In this document: positions 46,656-59,139 of the stretch, in pieces
Numbering within the stretch: the stretch's first letter is position 1
How the letters are laid out: each line of letters opens with the position of its first letter
NCBI GenBank assembly: GCA_009103225.1
Contig: RHPI01002533.1
Span: 1,920,616 to 1,984,615, forward strand
Direction: 5' to 3'
Origin: Chlorokybus atmophyticus
Lineage: Eukaryota; Streptophyta; Chlorokybophyceae; Chlorokybales; Chlorokybaceae
Length of the DNA: 64,000 bases
Notes under the pieces: model-generated
Databases searched by the model: none
What the model was told of the DNA's origin: nothing
What the model saw: only the letters and a program-made list of their open reading frames with translations
Translations under genes and position numbers: made by a program

Positions 46656-47419
46656 TAGTAGCAGGTGGTGTGTAGCATAGCAATGCTGTAGTCCATATCA
46701 GAGTTGTCCCCCACCATCAACTCAAAACAGCTGTGTAGAATTGCTGAGCAACTCTGGCTTTGACATATACTAGATTGTATATTAGAATTAGCAGTGCAAT
46801 CTACTTGGTTTTCAATCACATTCGGGACTTGGCAAAAATGAGAGTATATGTCTATTCGTGTGGGGTTGAATATTCACTAACAGCTAGGAGTTAGTGCAAA
46901 ACGTACTGCTTGGTTTTGGAATGGTGTTGAAAATTCACTCAAAGCTAGGACTTAGTGTGAATCGTATTGCGTAGTTTCAGATTGGTGTTGAATGTTCACT
47001 CACATCTGTGGCATGAAACTGATGAAGGTTATGAATATACATGTGTGACAAGCTGATCAATTGATTATTCACGGGCAGTTGGGACTTGGTGAGTTTAAGC
47101 TGTCTGTTATAGCCACAAGCTTATGCCCCTTCATGAATGTTCAGGCAATGTATAGCTGAATATTTAGCAGAGCACATGCTGTGTCCATTCACAATTGCAT
47201 GCCTTGAACATTCAATCGATTTCAACTGAATATACGAGGTATATGGGTTTTGAAAGGTGGCATCGATTTATCGTGTGGATATTCACGTGATGTATAGGTG
47301 AATGTCGCGATCTCGTTTTGGCAGGGATTGCACAAATTGTACGAAAACACTTGAATATTCACTCGATAAAAAGCTGAAACGGTAAATCCAACGAATATTC
47401 AGTGCGTTTGCCATGAATA
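46656..47419. repeat. Right sub-terminal repeat array
   Basis: From about 46860 the motif GAATATTCAC or GAAAATTCAC, often followed by TAGGA(C/G)TTAGTG, recurs at irregular spacing up to the right terminus. This mirrors the left array in motif and position and supports the element boundaries. The first 200 bp after the transposase stop is probably its 3' UTR. Confidence 0.75.
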
Positions 47420-47452
47420 TTCAAAAATTCGGGGGTCTCATAATTACCGGTG
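47420..47452 (-). repeat. Right terminal inverted repeat of the large CACTA element
   Basis: On the minus strand it begins CACCGGTAATTATGAGACCC and continues CCCGAATTTTTGAATATTCA. It matches the left end. The next three plus-strand bases, ACG (47453-47455), are the target duplication. Confidence 0.9.
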
Positions 47453-49712
47453 ACGAAGTCTCCTGGCTGAAACTTTTGCAGTCTCGGCTTGTAAAAGCCA
47501 CTCCTCACCCTCGCATAGCGCAGTGTGTTGCGATGTTGCGCCACTTGCAAGTTGCCAAGAGCGATTGGCATCACACGCCGGAACACGCACGCTTCGCCAT
47601 CTCCTTTTCCCACACATTGGGATCCTCCAAGTCAAGCTCCTGCTCAACCTGTCTCCGGATTGATGTTGGCAATATGGGCTCCCTCCCGTACAACAAAAAG
47701 TAGGGACTGTATGAGCTCAACGCAGCCTGCCGCGTTATGCGATAGCCCATCGCCAGCCATGGCAACGCCAAGTCCCAGTCTCTCTTGTTATGGTTGAGAC
47801 AGTACTTGCGAAGCCCCTTCTTCACCACCAATACCATGCTCTCAGCAAGCCCATCGTCTTGAGGATGATCATGGGAAGTCCTTCGATGGTCGATAAAGGC
47901 TTGCGACACCAAGTCATCAAACTGGCCACGAAACTCGGTGCTTTGGTTAATGAGAACCTGAGCACAAGCAAATCCAAATTTGCTAAGGACATGATCAAGG
48001 AAAGCCTGAGCCACAAGCTTGCTCTCCTTCGATAGCAGCGCCACGATCTCGACCCACCAATCGTAAAAAATGCTCTATCATGACGAGCACGTAACGGTTG
48101 CCTCTTTTGCAAACCGATAGGTCTCCGGCCAGATCTAGGCTCCACCGATAGAATAGTCCTTGGATACGCAAAGGGTGCAACTGTGGGTGCTTGGTATTAA
48201 AGCTCGCCTTCACCCTGTCGCACTCCACACAGCTTGCAATAACTCCTGCCACGGTAGACTATATGCCAGCCCACCAATATGCTGATTGCACGAGCCCAAG
48301 TGTCCTCTTGACACCAAAGTGGCCCATCTTCTCATGAAGCAGCTCCACAAGCGGCTTCCTCTTATGTGGTTGAGGCACAATCCTCACATCTCCATCCGGC
48401 ATCAAGCGCACAAGGTGGTCTCCGTCCCACCGATAGCCTTGAGCGCGTTGCCACACGCGATCTCGCGTCACTGTGTTGCACCCAGCTTGAAACAGCCCAG
48501 TCTTGAGGTGAGCAACCACTTGCTCATCCCTTCAAATTTCTTTTAAAGCCTCTGCTTCCTCCCCTTCAAGGTCTTCAAGGTTTACCGTTGGGGCTGGTGC
48601 AGCCTCCAAAGGTGGCATTACACCATCGTTGTCACCCTCTCCAGCTGCGTTTGCGCGCGATGCGCATGCGTCCACCAAACCCGCCAACACCAGCAAGGAG
48701 GCCACACGGTAGGCCAAAAACCCAGCCACGGGCATGCCATAGTCATGTCTCGCCTCACTCTCATCTAACGATGAAGGGTTTGGGTTCCTACTCAGCCCAT
48801 TCGCGTCCATGTTGTCAACACCAGCTCGGTGTTCAATCTCAAACTCTTACTCCTGCAGTATGAGCGCCCATCTGGCATGTTTCCCTGTGAGCTTGTCATT
48901 GGTTATCAACCACTTCAAGGGCTGGTGGTTGGTGATGAGTGTGAAGGCACGGCCATACAGGAACGGTCTGAAGTGAGCTATGGCCCAAACTACTGCCAAA
49001 CACTCCCCCTCATAGGAGCTGTAGTTCGCCTCTGCGTTGTTGTTGCTTCGGCTGCCATATGCCACCACATACTCTTTCCCATCATCATCCTTTTTACACA
49101 ACACGGCCCCTATGCCCAAGCCGCTCCATTCCAAGTGTAGGATGAAGGGACGGTTGTTGTCCGCCCGTCTCAACACCGCGGTGCATAGCTGCTCTTTGAG
49201 AAGCTCAAATGCAGGTTGACACTCCTCCAACTAGCCACAGGCCTTGTCCTTTTGTAACAACTCATCAAAGGGCTTGCAAACTTGCTATACCCCTCCACGA
49301 ACCTTCGATAGTAGTTCGCCAAGCCGAGAAACGCCCATAGTCGGCTAATGTCTGTCGGTGCAGGCACTTGCACCAAGGCATCCACCTTTGCTTGCTGCAC
49401 ACGTACATCATCCGGCACTATCTCATGGCTGAGATAAGGGATACGATCAGCTCCGAACAAGCATTTCTCCGGGTGACACCTCATGCCGCTCTCGCACGTG
49501 CTTGAGCACGCGCTCCAAGTGCACGAGATGCTCCTCCATCGTGTGGCTAAACACAATATGTCATCAATGTAGCACCTTGCAAAGGGTAGACTATGAAGCA
49601 TACGGTCTATCACTCGCTGGAACTTCATCGGTGCATCCTTCAAGCCGAATGGCATGAGTGCAAGCAACACCTTTGGGAAGAGGTTCTTGGCTGAGCGGAT
49701 GCTTGTGCACAT
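47453..49712 (-). pseudogene. Ty3/gypsy pol: reverse transcriptase, RNase H, integrase
   Basis: On the minus strand from 49712: reverse transcriptase from the middle of the domain (MPFGLKDAPMKFQRVIDRML, then FARCYIDDILCLA, the YIDD active site at about 49575); thumb and connection (LGLANYYRRFVEGYSKFA); RNase H (FILHLEWSGLGIGAVLC, then LITNHQPLKWL); a zinc-binding H2C2 region (HEKMGHFGVKRTLGLVQSAY, then CVECDRVKASFNT); the integrase core (WSLDLAGDL ... FGFACAQVLINQSTEFRGQF ... GLAESM); and the post-core region (YARVRSGFYKPRLQKFQPGD). The frame then meets the CACTA element and continues at 23921. There are at least five frame changes or stops. The protease and the start of the reverse transcriptase are missing at the 49.7 kb end. 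Confidence 0.9.
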
Positions 49713-50445
49713 GCTTGCATGAATGGTGTGTGTGCACGTGTTCGTTGCTGTGCGTTGCTGTGCATGAAGGGGTGTGTCTCACTGTTGCGACCAGTTGACG
49801 CACGCGTATGGTCTGCCTTAGCATGTACTTTGAGTGAGGATTGAGTTTGGATGGCTCTACACAAGTGAACGGCTGATTGCAAGTTAAGTTGTGGTCATCT
49901 TGCCTATCATTTGCAAAGGGACACGCACCTCTCACTTGCATCCAACCAACCTAAGGAAACAAGCTAGCAAAGCCTTGTATATCACCGTTGAGCCCAAGCC
50001 CAACCAACTCTCCAACTATCCTAACTGTCAGTTTGCACCAGCATAGTAACAGTCATAATGGCGTTGATAAGTAACGGTAGACGGTTAGGAAAGGCTTATC
50101 CAAGCTCATCTTCTTCAAGTACACTTTAAGACGCATTTTTTTACGCCAACTTATGGTCAAACCGCCACTCCAACTGTAAGTTATGGCTTTTCAAAGTCAC
50201 AACTCCCAAAAAGCTGCGCGGGATACCATAATGACTCAAATATGCTGTCAGCTCGGTATCTGACTGCAGATACGTTTCGAACACACATCCCTCACGTCCA
50301 TGAGGATCCAAGCATGAGTTCCCAACGAAAACCCAACACATAAACCTTGTAAATTGGCTACGAGAGCCGAAATCCCAAGGTCCATCCATGCCGCAAGACC
50401 CGGAGGCACTATGACACTACATGCTCGCGCACGACAAAAGACTCC
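49713..50445. other. Unassigned stretch between gypsy and copia remnants
   Basis: The sequence between the truncated gypsy reverse transcriptase and the resumed copia frame holds no recognised domain. It should contain the gypsy 5' LTR and gag if intact, but I see neither. A deletion or rearrangement is likely. Confidence 0.4.
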
Positions 50446-50640
50446 GTGGGAGCTGAGCAAGTGTTTGGCTGCATTGCATATGTGTTGACACCCAAGCAGC
50501 AAAGGAAGAAGCTGGACCCGGTCAGCAAGAAAGATGTCTTCCGTGGCTATGAGCCTGACTTCAAGGCTTATAGGGTGCTGCTGGAGGATACTCAGAAGAT
50601 TGTAATCAGCAGAGAAGTTGTGAAGAATCTAGCAAGTTAT
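50446..50640 (+). pseudogene. Ty1/copia integrase C-terminal segment, continued
   Basis: It reads VFGCIAYVLTPKQQRKKLDP, then DVFRGYEPDFKAYRVLLEDT and IVISREVV. This is the conserved region after the copia integrase core, where a typical element would lead into the reverse transcriptase. Here it runs directly into LTR-like sequence at about 50632, so the reverse transcriptase and RNase H are deleted. Confidence 0.8.
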
Positions 50641-51355
50641 GCAGTGTTCTCTACATGTATAGCATATGACACTTACGTGCTATCGTCCATTTAGCTTAGC
50701 TAGCCCTATTATAGCTTATTAAGTTGGTACTTGATAATCTACTCATCGACTGCAGTTGTATGTATAGGATGCAGGCAGTTAGAACCGGTACAGTCTGGTC
50801 TGGTCTTTGGTAGGACCCAAACTGAGGGCCCGAAGCCGACAGGCCGCGGACTATTGCATTAGTTCACTTCTCGGGTCACTTCGTTGGTGGTGTATGTTGT
50901 GCATAGGCATGGCTGGAGCTCAGTTCGATATGCACTTGTATTAGGAGACATTAGCACTATGTGTGCACTGCATGAGTTCATGCAGTGCCTGCATATAATG
51001 TGCTGTAGATATTAGCCTTGGGGTAGATATCTGCAGTAGGCTAGGAGTATTCTCCTGTATGTGGCTGCCTAGGGTATATAGGCCTCGGGACAGCCGCCAG
51101 AGTGTAGATCGGACAGACTCAACTAGACAGTCAGTAGATGAACTTACGAGAGTTGAGGTCTCCTTGCTGTTGTGTATGACTTGTACCCTTGCGCAAACTC
51201 TGTGTGTGCATGCATACATGCAGTAGAAGGTCTGCATCCGTGTGAGCAACTTTGTGCTTGTATACTACTGCGTAGCTGCATTGTGTGTATAGAGTCTCAG
51301 CTCAGCACTCTGCTCTCTGTACAGCACTAGTTGGCAGCAATCTGCCAACATCAAC
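50632..51355 (+). repeat. Ty1/copia 3' LTR-like sequence
   Basis: The first 270 bp match the 5' LTR-like block at 19955-20235. The remainder (50906-51355) has no match at the 5' end. It ends near CAATCTGCCAACA just before gypsy sequence begins. Either the LTR is chimeric or the second half belongs to another element. Confidence 0.6.
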
Positions 51356-51383
51356 GAGACAACAGGCAAGCTGGAGGAACCTA

Positions 51384-52738
51384 ATGCGCGTGAGCGCCAG
51401 TGCGCCATGAGCATCTTCCCCAACAGTATCACGGGGTGGCAGCTGAACGGCAGTCAGCAATGCCAGCTGCTTGGCCGCACCATAGATTGGAACAGCATGG
51501 CATGGTTGCTAAAGCTGAGCTTCGCGTTGTTGGACCGCCACGTGTTCTTCGAGGATCTCGAACATCTAGCGGGGGGGTGGGTTGATCGCGTTGCCGACAC
51601 CAAAGCAGCTCACACAATTTTTGAGGTGGCGCACATGGAAGAGCAAGCAGCAGTCACAGTGGAAGACATTCCCGTGGTTGCCAACGCAACATTATGGGAC
51701 CATGCCATTGACCCTCTTGCCTTAGAGGACTCGTGAGACAAGCTGGAGGCTCTCCTCAACAAATGACGGAGCCAATATAGCTTCAACGTAAAGGAGATAT
51801 ATACATGTTCAGTGTATCACATGGACATTGAGTTGGTCGACATCGAGACGGTGTTTCAATGGCAATACAGGCTATTCAAGTTGAAAGAGGACCTGGTGGA
51901 CCAGAGGTGTACGGCGTTGCTTAATGCAGGCCTCTTGAAAAGTCCATACTAGACTTTGCGGCCGCGACAGTCATGCCCTTGAAAAAAGACTTCGCAGGCA
52001 ACTGGACAGAGCGACGCATGTGTCGCGTTTATTGCCCTCTCAACAACAAGACCAAGCAAGACTGGTACCCGACGCCCACAGCAGAGGGTATCTTTGATGA
52101 TGTAGGGGACTGTACAAACGTTAGCATCCTTGACATGCGGGTACAGCCTAGGGTACAACCTAGGGTACATCCAAATTGAGCGGATAAGCACAAGACCTTC
52201 TTCTGGGGCAACAATTGTACCAATGAAAGGTGATGTCGTTCGGGCTGAAGAATGCCCCCGCAAATCCAGCGCTTTATGGACAAAGCCTTAAAAGGACTGA
52301 ACTTCGTGCGATGCTACATTGACGACATCCTTATCTTCTGCTGCAGCAACGAGGAGCATCTGTAGCACATCGAAGCAGTGCTAGAACGCCTTACAAAGAG
52401 TGGAGAACACTGTGCACCCCGACAAGTTCACTTTCTTTCTTCACCCACAAGGTATCGTACTCGGGGCACATGATTGTGCCCCACGGTGTGTATGTACAGC
52501 AGGCAAAGGTGGAGGCCCTGGCAGCTATCCCTACCCAAACGGACCTCACACACCTGCGCGCCGTTTTAGGCCTTGCCAACTACTCACGTCGGTTTGTGAA
52601 AGAATTCGCTAAGATCGCGCAGCCCCTCAACAAGCTGCTGAAGAAGGAGGTGGAGTTCGCGTGGAAGCAGCCTCAGCAGCAGGCCTTTAAGAAGCTGAAG
52701 CGCAGGCTCACCACAGCTCCTGTTCTTCAACGCCCTAA
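51384..52738 (+). pseudogene. Second Ty3/gypsy copy: pre-RT region and reverse transcriptase
   Basis: Plus strand: a leading ORF of 109 codons (51407-51736); the pre-RT segment (HMDIELVDIETVFQWQYRLF, then LLNAGLLKS); and the reverse transcriptase N-terminus (ERRMCRVYCPLNNKTKQDWY). Then come MSFGLKNAP, a mutated YIDD region (frameshifted near 52300), VYVQQAKVEALAAI and LGLANYSRRFVKEFAKIAQP. Several stops and frameshifts are present. It is interrupted at 52738 by a 1,500-bp CACTA element and resumes at 54242. Duplication TAA. Confidence 0.85.
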
Positions 52739-54238
52739 CACTGGTAGAAATGGGATTCGGCAAGTCGGGCTGGATCCTTAACTTTATTAAACTGTCAATG
52801 CATAGTTTGTTAGGGATTCGCAAGATCCCTAATTAATTTATAGCTAGATCCGAATATGAGTTAGAAACTATTACAAGCGGCCATCGGGCGGTCGCTTAAT
52901 TTGTACTAGATCTCCAACAACGTTGAGGACCGCGCGTTACAATTGATAACAACTACGATCGTGACGAAGACCTGTACGAATGTATGTAAAAATTGACCAC
53001 TTCTCTAACGCCGTTGGGGACACGGTGGTTTTATTACAGCGCATTTAGGTAAAAACAATGGGGTACGAATCATTGTTGCGACCGTGATTGCTTCCATCAT
53101 TGATGCATGGATCTAGCAGTCATAAACTTGTAACGTCGGTAGCTACACCGCACTATTACAACCGCCTGAATTACTTGCCACCTGATCATCAATATATCGC
53201 CGGTCCAAGCTTGCCTGTAGGTACTTAAGTGCCTACAGGTGTGCCCGCGGCCTACCTGTTACTTGTCTTATTGATGACGCATCATACTATGACCAGTGGT
53301 CATTGACCACTCTATTGATTAATAACGCACCGGCGCAACTTGCCAATGGTAGGTGACATAGAAAGTTTATGGCAACAGCTTGCTTGTAATTAACGCTGTA
53401 ATTGGATGCTTGGCGTCGCTAACCCAGGTTAAAGTCCCCACGCCTCTCGCAGACAAACAACTTATATTAAAACACCTATCGATACACAGCTGTTAAATAG
53501 TAATAAGCGATGTATCGAGGTGTCTACAGTATTTCGTAATGTGTACACATGTAACATTTATTTTGATCATTATCGGTATGTATACACATAATATAATGAA
53601 AAACTGTAAACACCTGTCAGTACTGTTTACCGGTACAGTGTACAGTGTAGTGCTGTTGTATGCAACCGTGGTGCATGTCGCGGGACACATGTTATTCATT
53701 TCGTAAACATGAATGCAATATAACTGGCACGTGGAACAATTGACGGAGCAAGTATCTAGACAATGTATTTAGCAAACACCGCTCACCGTGTTTTGTGTCA
53801 TCGTAGTCTAGTCGGTGCTAAGGTCGTTAGGTTGTGGCTTATTAACCCGATAGACTCGTCCGCGAAAGTTCAAAATCCGGCGATGGAGACGCGAAATGCT
53901 CGATGTTGCGACGATTTTGGCTTTTTGCCGCGAATTGTGGCCATAACATTTCTTGTTAGATCACGCATTAAGATTAATCCCCTTAATATATGGTCTAACC
54001 AAAAATTAATATGGGATGTGGCCATTCATAAATTCAAGAAAAGACGGATACTGAACATAATGCACACCAACTACTTGACCTTAACGGCAGCTGGATACCA
54101 AACTAAGTTTTGGCTGCAGCTAAGAAAAAGTGCAAAAACCAATACGTTGCTTGCATATGGATCCCTAAGTAAGTTATAGCTAGTTCTCCATTAAGTTGTG
54201 GGCAAGACCGAACTGTTGGGGGGCCATTTCTACCGGTG
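52739..54238. mobile_element. Non-autonomous CACTA element, 1,500 bp
   Basis: The left end is CACTGGTAGAAATGG and the right end, on the minus strand, is CACCGGTAGAAATGG. The flanking 3-bp duplications are TAA (52736-52738 and 54239-54241). Removing the element rejoins the gypsy reverse transcriptase/RNase H frame. The interior is AT-rich, without a transposase; the 138-codon ORF at 53763-54179 has no recognised domain. Its ends differ from those of the 23.5-kb element, so another autonomous element probably mobilised it. Confidence 0.9.
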
Positions 54239-54241
54239 TAA

Positions 54242-55214
54242 CTACATCAAGCTCTTCATCCTCCACACCGAATAGAGCAAGCTCGAAATGGGAGCTGTGC
54301 TAGTGCAGCACGATAAGAGTAAGAAGGAGCGGATGGTGTCATACGCTAGCCGGAGCAACAACATTGCCAAAACCGATTATAGCAGCTACAAGGGCAGGTG
54401 CCTCAATGCAGTGTGGGCTATCTTCTTCTTCCGGCCCTTCCTCTTCGGTCGTCAGTTCCAGTCGATCACCGATCATCAGCCATTCAAGTGGTTGATGACC
54501 AACGAGCACTTGACAGGAAAACTTGCCCAATGGGCCCTGCTATTGCAGAAACACAACTTTAACATCAACCACCGCCGGCCTTACCAATCAAAACGCCGAC
54601 GGGCTCAGTCGTAAACCCCACCTCATATCAATGATGCATTCGAAGCTCGTTGTGAGCTTAGTTTGGCAGCTGTAGCTTCAAAAATGGCTGCCATGTTCGC
54701 TGTCGGCGCATTGGGCTCTATAGGAGGAGCAACACAGTTGCCACAGCTGTCATTGAGGAGGTGCCTGCTTTTCAGCCAACCAGCCCCGCAACAGGTACAA
54801 CAGAAGGAGACACTCCCGTCGTCGCCGCCGAGGTTGATGACGTGGAGCTGGCACCCACAAGGCAGGACATTTGGCCGGACAAGCCACCCTCCCTTTCCTT
54901 GCTTCAGATACATTAGCTCTCCGCAGGCATGTGCGCGAGAAAAACCGCGTCAACCAACGCACTTAGCCCTACCGTTGGGCAGACAATAAGATGTATCACC
55001 GTCTTCATAATGAAGACAAGGAGGTGCCGACACCAGCCACACGGGATGGCATCATCACTGCCCTCCACACTAAACTTAAAAACTCTGGTGTCAAGCGTAC
55101 AGTCTGCTTGATAGGGGCACAATATTGGTGGCATGGGTTGTACAAGCATGTGCCATAGTTCGTAAGCAACTGTCAGCAGTGTGACATGGTGCGCGCCAGC
55201 CTAAACACGCGCAG
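54242..55214 (+). pseudogene. Second Ty3/gypsy copy: RNase H and integrase start
   Basis: This continues from 52738 with IKLFILHTE, RNase H (MGAVLVQHDKSKKERMVSYA, then SITDHQPFKWLMTNEHLTGK) and a degenerate spacer. The integrase zinc-binding region follows (GVKRTVCLIGAQYWWHGLYK, then NCQQCDMVRASLNT). It is cut at 55214 by the start of another CACTA element. Stops are frequent. Confidence 0.85.
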
Positions 55215-55700
55215 CACTGGCAAAAATGGCCCCCCAACAGTTCGGCCTTGTCAACTTAAATGGAGATCAAGCCATAACTTAATTAGGGATCTGTATGTAA
55301 GCAACGTATCGGATTTTGCATTTTTACCTGCTGCAGCCACAACTTAGTTTGGTGTTTGGCTGCCAGTAAGTAGTTGGTGTGCATTAAGTTTAATATCCGT
55401 CTTTTCTTGGAGTTAATAAAGTCCACTTCCTGTACTATTTTTTGGTTAGATCATGCATAAAGAGGATTAAACTTAATGCATGATCAACCCTAAAATGTAA
55501 TGGCCGCAGTCTTGAACTTAATAATGTCCACATCCTGTACTATGTTTTGGTTGGATCATGTATTAAGGGGATTAAACTTAATGCGTGATCTTACCCTAAA
55601 ATGGTATGGCCGCAGTCTCCAAGAACCGCACATTATTATTCAGCATAACTCATGCACTATAATAAAACCATTAATAATTGTTCATGTATAAGCTAATAAC
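55215..55700. mobile_element. End fragment of a third CACTA element
   Basis: It starts CACTGGCAAAAATGGCCCCC and shares about 400 bp of sub-terminal sequence with the right part of the 52.7-54.2 kb element in reverse orientation (for example AACTTAGTTTGG and TATCCGTCTTTTCTTG). A block with TGGTTAGATCATGCAT and TTAAACTTAATGC is duplicated at 55409-55508 and 55519-55615. The expected right end with CAG duplication was not found, so the element is truncated or its far end is diverged. Confidence 0.7.
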
Positions 55701-56483
55701 TTGCGAGTGGGTACTTATATATGACACCGTCTGACCCCCGCCTGCCTTATTTAAAAAGAGTGTCGAATAAGCTTTGTACACAAAAACTATCCGACATAAA
55801 TTGCACAAGCGAACTTATGATGCCGCATCATAGTTTCGTTGTTAGCTTTTAGAAGCTGAAAATAAATCCAAGTCCTCGTAACAACATACTTCATAACATT
55901 AACATGATGATTGCTATTCCATATGACTGCAAATCATCATTGCTATGATATTGCAATTATGTATTATGTCATATTAGATCATCCCCCCCTCCCCCCTCCC
56001 TTCGCTTTGTAAGTAATGGCAAAGAGTGATTGGGTGGACGATTTTACATCATGACATCATTCATATTCTTGAATGACATTCCTTGGGCGCTAATGGAGGA
56101 GGTGGCCATGGACGCCGCAACGTAGCAGAAGGGAGGACCCAAAGGGCTGATGATGCTCACGGCTGTCTTATATTAGTGGCTTTTGCTTGAAGACTGAAAG
56201 TTAATGATTATGGGAAGAGGAGTTTCATATAATTTTGGGGTGAACCGGTAGCGCATGAAAGGTGTGATGAAGTTAAAATGGGGTTTGGTCGAGAAGGGGG
56301 TCGCCCAAGATCCCGAATTGTCCAATGGCAGCGTGGAGAAAAGGGAGAACTCGAATGTAAACGCCATCGAAAGAATCCAAGTTTTTTGTACGCCTGAGTC
56401 CAACCACTTCATTGTATTAACCATGACCGTTACACTCATACCAACCTATATCCCAACAACGCTATTGTAGTTGCAAACTACCA
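55701..56483. other. AT-rich intergenic stretch
   Basis: No gene recognised. It may contain the remainder of the third CACTA element and the 3' UTR of the minus-strand oligoribonuclease gene that ends at 56484. Confidence 0.4.
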
Positions 56484-58837
<2,354 letters not shown>

Positions 58838-59139
58838 GACGCCAAAATCAACAACAACAACACGGAGACCACATAGCTCACAACTTCCAGCTTCCAGCTT
58901 CTAGCCCAAACCTTCAAGCGCTGAGCTCGACTCATAGAGCTGCATGCCAGGCAGTGGTAATTGTTTTGGGGCCGCCGGCGGCAGCGGGGGGCGAAGCAGG
59001 TGGCGGCGTTGCGGGGCCAAGTCTCTTCGTCGTCATCGTCGTCCTTTTTGGCGTCGCTGTTGCCTTCATAGTCGGCCGGCCGCAGTCAGGGCGGGAAGCT
59101 ACGGGGATAGGCAGAGCAGAGGCGCAGTGAGCGGGTGCG
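58838..59139. promoter_or_regulatory. Bidirectional promoter region between oligoribonuclease and CWC25
   Basis: Two conserved host genes start 302 bp apart in opposite directions. The region contains a GC-rich stretch with GGCCGGCCGC near 59083 and a GGGGCCGCCGGCGGC-like palindromic patch at 58968-58990. No TATA box is evident. Confidence 0.5.

Larger units (their letters stand above)
23922..47452. mobile_element. CACTA-superfamily (En/Spm-like) DNA transposon, 23,531 bp
   Basis: The termini are inverted copies: the left reads CACCGGTAATTCTGGACCCC, and the right, on the minus strand, CACCGGTAATTATGAGACCC. Homology continues through CCCCCGAATTT. A perfect 3-bp duplication ACG flanks them (23919-23921 and 47453-47455). 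CAC-type ends, 3-bp duplications, sub-terminal repeats and the tnp2 plus TnpA gene pair all match the CACTA superfamily. Deleting the element and one ACG leaves the host gypsy integrase frame continuous and collinear with the copy at 19.7 kb, which proves the boundaries. Cargo in order: TnpA-like gene (-), small unknown gene (+), hairpin arrays, OTU/Gag-like gene (+), zinc-finger/Tudor-like gene (-), tnp2-PHD-Ulp1 gene (+). The length is large for the superfamily. Stops in two genes suggest that this copy may no longer be autonomous. Confidence 0.95.
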
